Part shown: piece by piece, positions 43,794-53,927 of the stretch
Layout of the letters: each line of letters begins with the position of its first letter
Position numbering within the stretch: position 1 is the stretch's first letter
Source of the DNA: Carnobacterium viridans
Lineage (GTDB): Bacteria > Bacillota > Bacilli > Lactobacillales > Carnobacteriaceae
DNA length: 64,000 nucleotides
Direction: 5' to 3'
NCBI RefSeq assembly: GCF_900102725.1
Contig: NZ_FNJW01000008.1
Location: 1,426,001 to 1,490,000, forward strand
Program-made: the position numbers and the translations under genes
Notes under the pieces: model-generated
What the model was told of the DNA's origin: nothing
Databases searched by the model: none
The model's input: the letters and a program-made list of their open reading frames with translations, nothing else

Positions 43794-44251
43794 TTGTTTC
43801 CCTCCCCTTCAGTTGGTTGATCAAGCGAAGCGGTAAAGTTTTTCAGTATCTCTTGTTTAGATTGAGCCAGGTAATTTTTACCGTCAAAAATTTCTTTTTC
43901 GCGTGCCCAACGTGCTGAACCATGGTATTGGTTTCGTTCATCGGCTTCCCATCCCTCTTTCTTTTCTTTAGACGCTAATTTAATTTGAATAGAAGCACAT
44001 TAAAGGAAAAGACCAATGGTTCCCATTAGAAATAATGGATTTTTTGTTTCGATCAACGTTTGAATCGTTTGAAAAGGATGAAGAAGTGTTTCTTTTACTG
44101 TTTCGAGTAAGATAGTAGTCGTTAAAGACAATTTAAATTTGGAAAAGGTCATGATTAATTGAGTCACCACTACCAAGCACCACTCTGAAAGGACAAAACT
44201 AACGAGAAACCAAACGAGTTTCTTTTTTATTTTGTTAAAAAATTTTTCCAC
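43790..44251 (-). pseudogene. Membrane N-terminal part of the coupling protein, in-frame stop
   Basis: Two membrane segments (WFLVSFVLSEWCLVVVTQLI; FLMGTIGLFL), then a TAA at 44000-44002, then in the same frame SIQIKLASKEKKEGWEADER and QYHGSARWAREKEIF, the region that precedes Walker A in Gram-positive coupling proteins. It stops in an ATGA overlap with the ATPase part. The stop probably inactivates it. Confidence 0.7.
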
Positions 44252-44272
44252 TGAATACCTCCCTTAATGGCT

Positions 44273-44818
44273 TTAGTTGGTTGCTGTCAAACCTAGATTT
44301 GTTAATTGGCTAATCTTATACTCCCCATCAGTTTCAATGAGGGTAACTTGATACAATTGCGGCAAAGTAGAAACCACTTCATGATCCAATGAGTATTCAG
44401 TGGTTAATTGAACCAGAAAAATCAGTTGATCCGTCGGATGAAGATAGATAATCAGTTCCGTTAACTGATTCTTTACATCTAAAAAAGGCGGATCTGTAGA
44501 AGAAAGTTCTTTTAGGCGTTGAATGGTTTCATCTGTAGCCTTGTTTTTTAAGTGGTCGAAACGAGTAAGATAAGTATCGTTATCGTAGTCTAAATAAGTG
44601 CGTAATCCCTCTTCAATCACGGTCAGTTTCTTTTGATTCGCTACAGTGTCAGTGAACTTAGTGTCTTGCTTGATTAGCTGGTCCATCGTTTTTAATTCTT
44701 CTTCTGCTTTTGAGAGCTTACTTTCTAGTGTTTGATTTGTTTGGTTTAAACTAAACAGCGATACAATCAAAATAAGTACCGTTACGCTTCCGGTAACCAT
44801 TAGTAGTAATTTTTTCAT
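44273..44818 (-). CDS. Membrane-anchored transfer protein (TrsH-like position)
   Basis: 181 residues from ATG 44818 (GAGGG seven bases upstream). One N-terminal membrane segment, a short coiled coil (NQTLESKLSKAEEELKTMDQL) and a C-terminal alpha-beta domain that could be NTF2/VirB8-like, but the match is only in layout. It lies between the lysin and coupling-protein genes, the position of TrsH in pSK41-type systems. Confidence 0.6.
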   Translation of the reverse strand: MKKLLLMVTGSVTVLILIVSLFSLNQTNQTLESKLSKAEEELKTMDQLIKQDTKFTDTVANQKKLTVIEEGLRTYLDYDNDTYLTRFDHLKNKATDETIQRLKELSSTDPPFLDVKNQLTELIIYLHPTDQLIFLVQLTTEYSLDHEVVSTLPQLYQVTLIETDGEYKISQLTNLGLTATN

Positions 44819-44847
44819 CTCTATACCCTCAATCTTTACATCATTCA

Positions 44848-45903
44848 TTACAATCCCAACAAGGGTGCTGGATCGATTCGATTATTGTTTTGATAGACCT
44901 CAAAATGCAAATGTACACCAGTGGAAGATCCAGAAGTCCCCATATAGCCAATGGTTTCGCCTGTTTCAACTTGTTGACCAGGTAAAACGGTGATTTCTTT
45001 TAAATGAGCGTAGAGCGTCTCTATTCCATTACCATTCGTTAGTTTCACGTAATTTCCCCAACTACTGGAGTAAGCCGCTTGACTAACTTTCCCTTTCAAT
45101 GCCGCAAAAACAGGTGGATTTCCACCATTGATTGGCGCAAAATCAACACCCCCATGCAGTTTATGTTCTCCCGTTATAGGATGGATTCGAAAACCAAATG
45201 CAGACGTAATGGTTTGATCCTCAACTGGAACAGCTAGTACACCATTGCCGGATAACCCACTATTTAAAGCTTGCTGTACTAGATCCACATAATAAAAATT
45301 ACCACCATTCGTGTATAAGTAATGGCCATTTTCATCAGCCACCGGTGCTGAGTACGGATACGTTTGACCGGATGTATTGCCTAAGGAAGGTGCGACAACT
45401 TCTTTAGAATACGTTTCTGCCAATTCCGTCGTGTGGACACCACCGTTATCTGCAATATACGTTAAATAACCACTACCAAAATTGTAGCTCTGGATAGCTG
45501 TATTTAGGTCGACTCCAGTTTGATTCATTTGATCAATCACATCTTTAAAGTGCTTTATCCCTATCTGAATACTATAAACAGGATCTTGAATGGCATTAGG
45601 TGCTAAACCAATGGCTTCACTCGACTGCATGATATCTAACTGAGAACCATCTGACTCAGTAGCTGTAATGGCCAATACAATCTGTATATAATCTTCCATC
45701 CCATATTTAGCTAGTTCCTCTTCCATGATGGGTTTCCATTTTAGAACCGATTCAGGTATAGAAGCCAATTCGCTCTCATCAGTTCCAGTAAAATAATTAG
45801 AAAAGGCAGTCACTAAGATGGTAATTAAGAGGACTAGTCCCAATGCAGACCAACCAAGAACTTTTCCGATTTTACTTTTAACATAAAACGTTAGTGGCTT
45901 CAT
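44848..45903 (-). CDS. Conjugation lysin: lysozyme-like plus M23 peptidase
   Basis: 351 residues: membrane anchor (residues 15-38), a CwlT/VirB1-like muramidase domain (ITATESDGSQLDIMQSSEA, SYNFGSGYL) and a C-terminal M23 domain with ligands in HGGVDFAP and HLHFEVYQN. It locally opens peptidoglycan for channel assembly. Many relatives carry an NlpC/P60 domain in this place, so the M23 end is an alternative. The M23 part resembles the secreted hydrolase at 24528-25886. Confidence 0.88.
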   Translation of the reverse strand: MKPLTFYVKSKIGKVLGWSALGLVLLITILVTAFSNYFTGTDESELASIPESVLKWKPIMEEELAKYGMEDYIQIVLAITATESDGSQLDIMQSSEAIGLAPNAIQDPVYSIQIGIKHFKDVIDQMNQTGVDLNTAIQSYNFGSGYLTYIADNGGVHTTELAETYSKEVVAPSLGNTSGQTYPYSAPVADENGHYLYTNGGNFYYVDLVQQALNSGLSGNGVLAVPVEDQTITSAFGFRIHPITGEHKLHGGVDFAPINGGNPPVFAALKGKVSQAAYSSSWGNYVKLTNGNGIETLYAHLKEITVLPGQQVETGETIGYMGTSGSSTGVHLHFEVYQNNNRIDPAPLLGL

Positions 45904-45920
45904 TTATATCCTCACCAACT

Positions 45921-47285
45921 TTACTCGTTGTTTTGTAGTGTCTCGATTTCTTTTGTCAATGTTGCGATTTTATCCTTCTGAAGCTGTTGTTTTTCGTCCT
46001 TTTTCTCATCATCTTCTTTAATGGCTTTTAAATCTTCTTCTGATTTTGCCAATTCATTCTCTGCTTGCTTAAGTTTAATCTTGTTTTCTAAAGAAGCTGA
46101 CGGAAATTTTTCTAGTACTTTTTGTGCACTAGTGACATCATCATTGGTTAGATAAGCCAATCCCATTCTGACTGCTGTCTCTTCATCTTCTAGAAAGGGC
46201 AGAGCCGAGGACATTGTAGCAGTATCATAAGCCGCAATAGCTTTTTCAGTTTCTAATTTAGTGGAGTGCTCTTCTGCAACTTCTGTCAGTGTTAAATCAA
46301 GAACCGCTTCACTTTGATCGTTGTCGTAGTAGTAGGCAATAACTGGCTCTAGAAATGAACTATCAGTATCTATGGCTTGTTGGAATTGGTTATTTTCAAA
46401 GTACATAGTGCCAATATCCTTTTTAGATTCTCCAGCTTTTTTCATAGCGATAGCTGCTTTTTCAAAGTCTTTATTAACGATCTGTTGAGTGGCTTCTAGT
46501 GAATAGTTTTTTTGTTCCAAGTCTTGTTCCATTGCCTGAACAATTTGTTCTTGCTGGGCATTAGCGTGTTGCTTTGTGAACCCTACTGCCGCCAAAGAAA
46601 AGAGAACACTCGCTGCTAAAGCATACAGGGTGCGTTTCTTCAATTTTTCTTTGTTGGTTGAGTTGTGTTGAATGTAGTCATAGGTCACAAAATCATACGC
46701 TTCTTCAACAATCAGCAACATTTCTTGCCTGGTACTAGCCTGAACAACTGCTTTAACCAATTCATTCCCACGCTTTAAGACTTCTTCTTTTTCTCCTAAG
46801 CACGTTTCATAGCTAAAGTTAGTCAAAATAGCTAAAACTAACGCCTTATACCGATCAAGATCGGAATACTTATGTTCTTGAGGCAATACATTTGTAGCCA
46901 AGTAAGTATATTTCACCGTTTGCATTGGATAATAAAAAATTGTGGCCGGATGAATACTCACAAATGCGGACGTTTGTTGTAAAATGTTCTCTCTCAGTAG
47001 TGTTTGGGCAATCGATAACTTAACGGAGTATTCTTCTTTTTTTATCATGGTGAGTGATCTCATGCTTTCTAAGCGTTCATAATGAAGGTATAGGGTATGG
47101 TCATCTTCCTCTACTTGAATTAAATTAAAAAAATGAACATCATCTTGTTTTTTCAGACTCTCTATATCTTCGATTTGCTCATAGGAACAGAGATTTTTTG
47201 AAATTTCATACACGATTTTTTCTTTAAACAATTTGATACTTCCAAATTCAAAGTTCATCACCTTAAAGTCTTGCCATCCTAGCAT
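45921..47285 (-). CDS. EssB/YukC-like transfer protein (TrsF-like position)
   Basis: 454 residues: an N-terminal pseudokinase-like part (ATNVLPQEHKYSDLDRYKAL, FSYETCLGEKEEVL), one membrane segment near 222-238, then helical TPR-like repeats (ENQFQQAIDTDSSFLEP) and a C-terminal coiled coil. This order is that of EssB/YukC of type VII secretion. Placed directly after VirB4 it is likely a mating-channel scaffold. The EssB relation is my judgement from pattern and needs a profile search. Confidence 0.65.
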   Translation of the reverse strand: MLGWQDFKVMNFEFGSIKLFKEKIVYEISKNLCSYEQIEDIESLKKQDDVHFFNLIQVEEDDHTLYLHYERLESMRSLTMIKKEEYSVKLSIAQTLLRENILQQTSAFVSIHPATIFYYPMQTVKYTYLATNVLPQEHKYSDLDRYKALVLAILTNFSYETCLGEKEEVLKRGNELVKAVVQASTRQEMLLIVEEAYDFVTYDYIQHNSTNKEKLKKRTLYALAASVLFSLAAVGFTKQHANAQQEQIVQAMEQDLEQKNYSLEATQQIVNKDFEKAAIAMKKAGESKKDIGTMYFENNQFQQAIDTDSSFLEPVIAYYYDNDQSEAVLDLTLTEVAEEHSTKLETEKAIAAYDTATMSSALPFLEDEETAVRMGLAYLTNDDVTSAQKVLEKFPSASLENKIKLKQAENELAKSEEDLKAIKEDDEKKDEKQQLQKDKIATLTKEIETLQNNE

Positions 47286-47299
47286 CTTATCCCTCCTTG

Positions 47300-49270
47300 C
47301 TAGTCATATAGAAAGTTTTTAGCTTCTACCAACTCACTAGGTGTCATCTGTATGCGTTCTTCATAATTGGGAATTTCCATTGCGGGTTCTCCATAGTGTT
47401 CTTCGTACCGTTCTGGGTCCTTTAACCGTAATTCTTCTTCTGTGAGCTCAACCTTCATAAAAGCGCGTTGCGACCCATGTATGATTAACGCTTCTCCTTG
47501 TTTTCTACGCGACAACAATTTCTTTTCTTTCTCACTAAAATTCATATGCAGTTTATCGGTCAAATCTTCCACACCTTTATCATCTAATCCAAAAAAGACT
47601 TTTGTGTAACTGTTGCCGATAATGGCTTCTCCAACATTTTTACGATCACTCATGGTCCCTTCAAGGACGTCCTGAATCTGTTGGGTTCCGGCAATCGCTC
47701 CTGCGTTGTACTTTCTAAACCGTTTATACGCTTGATAAAAGAATTGTGCGGCTTCTGGATTTTGAGTTAAAAAATGAAATTCATCCACCACTAATTTAAT
47801 GTTTTCAGTCTTGTTTTTAGTGATCTCATCCCATAAGAAACTAAACGTATTGAGATAAGCAGCTGCTTGAACATCTGCTTCATTTTGTAGAGCTTTCAAA
47901 TCAAATGACAACAAGTTGGCATTGATATTTATATTGGTATGTCCATTGAAAAGCGTCGTTGAACCATGAACATAACTTTCTAAAATATAATAAAAATCTT
48001 TTAATACCTTAAACCGGTCTGTATCCTTTTGTTTTAATTTTTCAATTTCATTAAAGACGTTCTCCAAGGTAGGGTATTGCTCTGACTTGATTTCCGAAAT
48101 ACTAGAATACTTGAAAATACCTGCATTCAGATACGTATTGCGTAAAACAGAATCCAATACAGCTTGCTCTACTTGAGTAATATCCGGTTTTAATACCTGA
48201 AAAAAGCCTTTTACCCGTTGAATCTTATCTTTCACTAACAACTCTAAATCAATCGTTAAAGTTTCGATATTCTCACTGATTTCTTCTGAGAAAATTTCTA
48301 AAGGATTGATTTTAGTTTGCGCATTTGACGATAAATGAACGACTGTCCCACCTAAGTGTTCCACTATTTGCGAATATTCATTCTCAGGATCAATAATAAA
48401 AACTTTAATGTCTCGAGCAACATACCGTAATATTTTTTGAATCATATAGGTTGTTTTTCCGACTCCACTGGTTCCAATAACGACCATGTTTTGATTCAGC
48501 GTATTTTTACGATCTAAGTAATCGATAGCAATGAGACTGTTTGTGTCTTTGTTAATGCCTTCAACGTCGCTCCTGGGTGATAAATGAAGAATCTCAGCGT
48601 CGTCAAAAGGAAACATACTAGACGCTACTTCTGTATTCGATTCTTTATACGTATAATCCCCTAATAAATTTTCGCCAATTGGAAGTGCACTCCAAAAAGC
48701 TTGATACATGCCTTTTACTGGTATCATAGATTTCATTTGTAATTTAATAAGCGTTTTAGTGATATTTTCAGTCAAGTCATTCAAGACTTCTAACGTTGAA
48801 GCATTTAAGTAAATGTACGTGTATTGATAAATGAAACTGGAGTTGCTTTGTAAGTATTTATCCAATTGCCGATTTGCGGTTTCAATTTGTTGCTCTAAGC
48901 GCTTTCGTTTTAACGGATCGTAAATCTTTAATAATTCTGCTTCTTTATTCTTAATCGTTTCGTTGTAATGGTGAATCATTTTTGTTGAACTAGACGACTG
49001 TAAGAACTGAGAAATCGTAATATTCCCTTTTTTTCGTTTGAGTTCTGATAACCAATTGCCATACTGAACTTTAGGGTAATCCACAATAGCAATGACGCGA
49101 ATAAAATTGTCGCCACTTTCAATATAATCAGGAAATTCCTCCCAAGAAAACGGATAGACCACATCTAAACTACTTTTATCTAAAAAGGAATCCAACGAAC
49201 TTTCTGTTTCTACTTTGTTGACTGGTGATTGATCCCTTTCTTCTTTTGTGCGTTTTTTCCCAAAATACAC
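47300..49270 (-). CDS. VirB4/TrsE-like conjugation ATPase
   Basis: 656 residues from a GTG at 49270 (GGGAGGGG upstream). N-terminal VirB4 domain, then Walker A GTSGVGKTTYM near residue 265, FIIDPENEYSQI, Walker B VVDEFHFL and the AGAIAGTQQIQDVL motif. It powers assembly and transport by the type IV secretion channel. It is the central energy gene of this module. Confidence 0.92.
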   Translation of the reverse strand: MYFGKKRTKEERDQSPVNKVETESSLDSFLDKSSLDVVYPFSWEEFPDYIESGDNFIRVIAIVDYPKVQYGNWLSELKRKKGNITISQFLQSSSSTKMIHHYNETIKNKEAELLKIYDPLKRKRLEQQIETANRQLDKYLQSNSSFIYQYTYIYLNASTLEVLNDLTENITKTLIKLQMKSMIPVKGMYQAFWSALPIGENLLGDYTYKESNTEVASSMFPFDDAEILHLSPRSDVEGINKDTNSLIAIDYLDRKNTLNQNMVVIGTSGVGKTTYMIQKILRYVARDIKVFIIDPENEYSQIVEHLGGTVVHLSSNAQTKINPLEIFSEEISENIETLTIDLELLVKDKIQRVKGFFQVLKPDITQVEQAVLDSVLRNTYLNAGIFKYSSISEIKSEQYPTLENVFNEIEKLKQKDTDRFKVLKDFYYILESYVHGSTTLFNGHTNININANLLSFDLKALQNEADVQAAAYLNTFSFLWDEITKNKTENIKLVVDEFHFLTQNPEAAQFFYQAYKRFRKYNAGAIAGTQQIQDVLEGTMSDRKNVGEAIIGNSYTKVFFGLDDKGVEDLTDKLHMNFSEKEKKLLSRRKQGEALIIHGSQRAFMKVELTEEELRLKDPERYEEHYGEPAMEIPNYEERIQMTPSELVEAKNFLYD

Positions 49271-49295
49271 GCGTTTCCCCTCCCTTCTGGAAGCA

Positions 49296-49892
49296 TTAAT
49301 GATTGGAAAAATTAATCAGGTGTTTCAGTATTTTCCGATATTCCATAGAGGATAATTGCCGGGCTTCCATATCGTAGTTTTCTAAACTATTCTCCAATAT
49401 TTTGATAAATTGACTTACTTTTTCATGAAGATTTATTGCAGCCAACTCAAGACTAGTCTGTTTTTTATCTTTTATTTTTTGTCGTATCGCGATTAAATGC
49501 TTTTTTGTGCTCATTTGATTCGTCAATTGTAAGTTTTGATAATAATCTACATAGCTTGCAATTAAGGTAACCTTTGCTTGATTGATAGGTTGCTCTTCTT
49601 TTACTTTTAAGTAACGTTTTTTCCAGTACAACACATAGTCGTCAAAAGCGACTGGGGTCGTCATATCTAAATACTGTTGCACTTCTTCTGTATCGCCTTC
49701 ACCAATAGTCGACATTAAAAAAGCATTGAATTCGTCAAAAACGTCCTCTTGTTCAATTTCATTTAGTAAATCCAGATTAACCCCGGACCCTTCAATCAAA
49801 GCGACGAGATAGCCTGTTTTTGTAATTAAAAAGTCTTGATATTGTGCCTGAACCAACGACATTTCTTGTAACGTTTGCTTCCCTGTATCCAA
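49296..49892 (-). CDS. TrsD-like conjugation protein, probably 5'-truncated
   Basis: 198 residues (TTG start) containing TKTGYLVALIEGSGVNLDLL and a helical second half, as in the TrsD proteins that precede TrsE in pSK41-type operons. The frame is open further upstream to about 49965 (STTLVNYIHNLKEL), with no good ribosome site, so the original start may be lost. It precedes virB4 by 25 bp. No trsA-C or relaxase lies upstream; 49966-50150 has nothing recognisable. Confidence 0.6.
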   Translation of the reverse strand: MDTGKQTLQEMSLVQAQYQDFLITKTGYLVALIEGSGVNLDLLNEIEQEDVFDEFNAFLMSTIGEGDTEEVQQYLDMTTPVAFDDYVLYWKKRYLKVKEEQPINQAKVTLIASYVDYYQNLQLTNQMSTKKHLIAIRQKIKDKKQTSLELAAINLHEKVSQFIKILENSLENYDMEARQLSSMEYRKILKHLINFSNH

Positions 49893-50156
49893 TTCTTTTA
49901 AGTTATGAATATAGTTTACTAAAGTAGTTGAGAATCGACTATTAAAAATACATTCTTGTGTTCAAATTTTCGTATGAATCAGATTACTTGAGTTTTTATC
50001 TTACTTGTTGAATTTTCCAAAATGCTATATGTATTTAATTCTATTTAATAAATCTGCTTTAATTTAGTGAAGTTTTTCGGATAATAGTTTCCATGGGAAA
50101 CTCGGCTATATGATATGGTCTATTTCCAGATATATCATAATGCATTCAAAAAATAA

Positions 50157-50187
50157 GAGACAAAGCGGATGCAACTTTGTCTCTTTG
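50157..50187 (-). terminator. Terminator of the DUF697-like gene
   Basis: Stem GAGACAAAG/CTTTGTCTC; on the minus strand it is followed by TTATTTTTTG. Confidence 0.8.
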
Positions 50188-50208
50188 ATAAATTATCTAC
50201 TATGAAAT

Positions 50209-50937
50209 TTATTTTTTATCCACTGATTTATTAGAATTTTGAAGAGACTTAAACAGTCCTTGAAACTGTCCTTTAAATGACATAGCTTGTTCGAAAATAT
50301 CTTCCCCTTCATTTAACATTTTTACGGTTACCCAACCTAAAGATTCTGTGATTGCACTAGCAACAGTCGCATTAATTGTAGCACCTGCAACAGTCCCAAC
50401 AGCCGGAATAAATTTCAGTATATTACCAACTGCACTTCTACCTAAGCCAACAATTACTAATTCCTTAGATAGGCTCTTACCTAAACTTTCAGACCATGAT
50501 TGCCCAAATATCTTATGCAACCGAGCCATCATTGTTAATTGAACTGGCACCAGCAAGAAAGCATCTGAAAAAGGAATAGGTGAACAGCCGATAATGGCTG
50601 CTGTTAAAGACGCAGCATGAATGGTCGTATGACATTTTTTACGCGTTTCTTCATCTACGCCTTCCAAAAATTCCTCAAAAATACTATCAAATTGATTTTT
50701 ACTTTTAGCTAGAGTTTTTTCCGCTTGCTCTCTTGATTTATCATAAGCATTAAGTACGATGGTTGAAGTTTTTTTAGGTAATCCTTTTAACACCTCTGAG
50801 AAGAATGATTCAAATTCATTTTCGCTTTGCTTCAGATCAATATCTGAAATTTCTCTTTCAACCTGATCTTCTATTTCTTCTTTTTTCGGACGTACCGTTT
50901 TACCAGTGATCTTTCTTTTTTTGAACAACTTTTTCAT
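50209..50937 (-). CDS. DUF697-like (YcjF-type) protein
   Basis: 242 residues from ATG 50937 (AAGGAGGT six bases upstream). A basic, helical N-terminal part (residues 1-110) is followed by a hydrophobic domain: CHTTIHAASLTAAIIGCSPI, DAFLLVPVQLTMMARLHKIFG and GTVAGATINATVASAITESLGW, the pattern of DUF697 proteins, which insert in the membrane and often accompany GTPases. No GTPase lies nearby. Function unknown; single-gene unit with its own terminator. Confidence 0.75.
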   Translation of the reverse strand: MKKLFKKRKITGKTVRPKKEEIEDQVEREISDIDLKQSENEFESFFSEVLKGLPKKTSTIVLNAYDKSREQAEKTLAKSKNQFDSIFEEFLEGVDEETRKKCHTTIHAASLTAAIIGCSPIPFSDAFLLVPVQLTMMARLHKIFGQSWSESLGKSLSKELVIVGLGRSAVGNILKFIPAVGTVAGATINATVASAITESLGWVTVKMLNEGEDIFEQAMSFKGQFQGLFKSLQNSNKSVDKK

Positions 50938-51111
50938 GACAATACCTCCTTTATAGTTAATCATTATAGAGCATGTAAATTTTGCGAATAGACTGTACTT
51001 ATTCTTCATTTAACTATGTTGTACTTGAAGTTATGAACGACTCCAAAAGATATATCTTTAGCCCTCTGGGTTGTGCCCTAGCCATTACTGATAATCTACC
51101 AAAAACACAGT

Positions 51112-53208
51112 TTAGTATTCGTCGTCTTCTCTATGCATCTCAAAGGACTGCTTTATTAAAATCATAATATAGTCTAAATCTTTTCGATCTGAAAGACCCA
51201 CTTCTACGTACCCATGTCCCCAACGTCTCATATTTGTTACATCCTTACACATTCCTCTAGGGTCACTAATTTTTTCAAATTGTATATTTAAATTAATTCT
51301 AAGCCTTCTTTTCTGAGGTACAATATCAACAAAATTTGTAGTTGTTGTATAAGCAATATGTTTTTTAAAAAATTTCTCTGTAACGGAGCTATCTAAATTT
51401 AAGATCCATTTTCTGAGTTTTTGGAACAGCTCAAGGATAGTTCCCTCAGATAAGTTAGGAAAATCAGTGATTGAGTACTCTTTTTTTATCTTATTTGGTT
51501 TCTGTTCTTTGTATTTTTCTAATATTTCTGGAGGTAAATCAGGAAAACCCCAAACAAGCAAGGATTTTTCAGACAAGCCTTCAGCTCGTTCCTGAATGAG
51601 ACTGTCATTCCAAGTGTCCAACTTGCCTAACTCCCTATTTAATCGGAGTGGACTATCCGCAAATCCTCCTTCCAAATCTCGCTTTTCCTTAAAGGGACGG
51701 TCACTCAATTCAGAATTGTAAGCAGTTAAGGTAAGATTCCCTACTGTGTGTAAGTATTTTTCCTGAACTTCTTTCCAATCAGGTCCAAGATTTTGCTGCC
51801 ACTCTATTGAAAGATTCTCGTTCTGAGGCATAATATGTTCAATTGTGAAAGTTTCTATATTCACTACTTCTTTCCGCTTAAAGTTTTCTAGTTTTCTTAA
51901 TAGGTAATTGCGGTTTCGATAATTATAGACATCCTTAATCATAAGGGACATTTTAAATTCTTCATTGTTTGGCATACGTTGGTAAGTCCCTTTCATCACA
52001 AAAGCGATTTCTAAACTCTCTAAATAATTTTCTGCTATAATTTCATTTTTTAAAGAAGCAAATGTTTTATTCAAAGAATTAGTAGGTATACCTACTACCG
52101 TTCTGCGGAAAATATAGGATTCCACGATGCGTAAGACTGAAACAAAATCCTCTCTGGAAAGTTTGTTTCGAGAAAAGTCATCATAAACACCCATTAAGAA
52201 AGGGTAAGAGACCTCCACATTTAATTCATTAATATCTTTCAATGCCTCATTAATTTTTTGGTCAGGTTCCTGGTTAAAGGTTAAATATACAAAATATTTT
52301 GAGTATTGAACTATATCTTCCAGGACATGCTCAATACCCATTTGTGAATAATCATCTAAATATCTTTTAAAGTCCTTGTATACTTCCTTTATCCGCGGTA
52401 TATACCCTGTTTTGAGTGTCAGATAATCCCGCATGAATCGGTCGAATAAGGTAGACTCATTCAGATTTCCAAAGCTCTTCTCCATTGGATGCCAATATTT
52501 TTGATATAACCGAGTCTGTTCCTGAGGCTCTAACCGCATAAGAATATAGTTTCGAATTAAATCTGCTTGAGAAAGATCCAATCCAGTTGAGTTCAAACTT
52601 TCAAATATCAATTGGGGATTATCATTGTCACGATCTAAGGATATATCTACAATAATAAATTTTTGTAGACCTTGATAGAGTTCATTCAAACTAAGGTCGC
52701 TGTTGCGAATTTTATTTAAGAAAAACTCATAATTATTTAAAACCTTAGGTGAACTACCTTTTTGAATGTCAATATGATCTACTAGATTAACTAAAGATTC
52801 TCTATCGCTCTGGGATAGAACCAGTTTATGGTAAAGATCGCCCTCTTCTTCATTATTTACAAGATAATAATTACGGATTTTTTTACTAGTAATATCTACA
52901 CTTTCTTTACGCTCATCGATCATTTGACGGAAGGCAAGCAATAGCAATGTGAGAGTCGTTAGCCGTTGCTGACCGTCAATTACAAGCAACTTTGGCACTG
53001 CTGAAATCTGATATAGACCTTTCTCTATGTATACAATCGATCCCATAAAGTGTCCTTTTATTTTTGAATTACTTGCTGCGCTTTCCAGATCATCCCACAG
53101 CTGCTGACATTGCTGAAGATTCCAACTATACTTACGTTGATATATAGGGATAATAAATTGCTTAGTCCCTTGTAAAAATTTCAAAAAATTAATTTCTGAA
53201 GCTTTCAT
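51112..53208 (-). CDS. DUF262/DUF1524 protein (GmrSD-like, probable defence)
   Basis: 698 residues. The N-terminal DUF262 domain shows IPIYQRKYSW and IDGQQRLTTL (ParB-like nucleotide site); the DUF1524 HNH nuclease shows FTIEHIMPQN with a later TVGNLTLTAYNSELS; a C-terminal domain (about 590-698) resembles DUF5655. Fused DUF262-DUF1524 proteins include GmrSD and relatives that cleave modified phage DNA. Here it is a single gene, next to a dead resolvase, with AAGGAG before the ATG. Target specificity is unknown. Confidence 0.85.
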   Translation of the reverse strand: MKASEINFLKFLQGTKQFIIPIYQRKYSWNLQQCQQLWDDLESAASNSKIKGHFMGSIVYIEKGLYQISAVPKLLVIDGQQRLTTLTLLLLAFRQMIDERKESVDITSKKIRNYYLVNNEEEGDLYHKLVLSQSDRESLVNLVDHIDIQKGSSPKVLNNYEFFLNKIRNSDLSLNELYQGLQKFIIVDISLDRDNDNPQLIFESLNSTGLDLSQADLIRNYILMRLEPQEQTRLYQKYWHPMEKSFGNLNESTLFDRFMRDYLTLKTGYIPRIKEVYKDFKRYLDDYSQMGIEHVLEDIVQYSKYFVYLTFNQEPDQKINEALKDINELNVEVSYPFLMGVYDDFSRNKLSREDFVSVLRIVESYIFRRTVVGIPTNSLNKTFASLKNEIIAENYLESLEIAFVMKGTYQRMPNNEEFKMSLMIKDVYNYRNRNYLLRKLENFKRKEVVNIETFTIEHIMPQNENLSIEWQQNLGPDWKEVQEKYLHTVGNLTLTAYNSELSDRPFKEKRDLEGGFADSPLRLNRELGKLDTWNDSLIQERAEGLSEKSLLVWGFPDLPPEILEKYKEQKPNKIKKEYSITDFPNLSEGTILELFQKLRKWILNLDSSVTEKFFKKHIAYTTTTNFVDIVPQKRRLRINLNIQFEKISDPRGMCKDVTNMRRWGHGYVEVGLSDRKDLDYIMILIKQSFEMHREDDEY

Positions 53209-53294
53209 TATGTAGTCTCCTTTTATAAGTTTATTTATTATAATTTTTTAAATTGAAATAGCTAAGCATAATAATTTTCATACAGCGAGCTCTA

Positions 53295-53903
53295 TCATAA
53301 AGGCTCAATCTCTTTCCGAATACGGTATACTGTATCTCTTGTCACGCCTGTATCATCAGTAATCTTCTTCACAGGTTCTTCATGTTGCAACTTACTTACA
53401 ATAATCTGATAGGTCATTTGATCTTTAGGATTCTTTGCGTCTGCAGAGTATTATAAAGGCCGTCCTTTATAATATCCTTTTTTCTTTGCAATTTCGATTC
53501 CTTGCCGCTGTTTTCGTTTACTTTCTTCTCGTTCATTATCAACCCTCCAAGATAGCAATTGGACACTCATATTGCGAATTAATTTTTGTAAACTTGGATT
53601 ACTCAGTTCTTGATTTAAGATGGGTAAGTTTAAAATCATTAAGCCAATCTTTTTTTAATCCAGTTGTTGAACAATTTGAATGATATGATCATAGTTTCTT
53701 CACAAGCGATCTAATAACTCTACTACTAGTATATCTCTTTCACGCAGAAATAAGAGAGCTTTTTAAAATTCTTCACAATTTGTTGTGTTTTTCCCAGATA
53801 TTTTTTAAAAATGACTTTCATCCGCCACTACATTTTCTAATACTTCTAGTTGTTGGCCTAAATTTTGATCCATTGTGGACATGCGTGCATAACCAACTTT
53901 CAT
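53295..53903 (-). pseudogene. Serine resolvase/invertase, multiply frameshifted
   Basis: It starts MKVGYARMSTMDQNLGQQLEV, the normal resolvase N terminus without the SxDQ context being lost, and in the middle keeps ISVQLLSWRVDNEREESKRK-like sequence and QRQGIEIAKKKGYYKGRP. The C-terminal helix-turn-helix (KLQHEEPVKKITDDTGVTRD) is recoverable in other frames. At least three shifts or stops make it inactive. Confidence 0.8.
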
Positions 53904-53927
53904 TTTATCCCTCATTCTTGAGTTATT

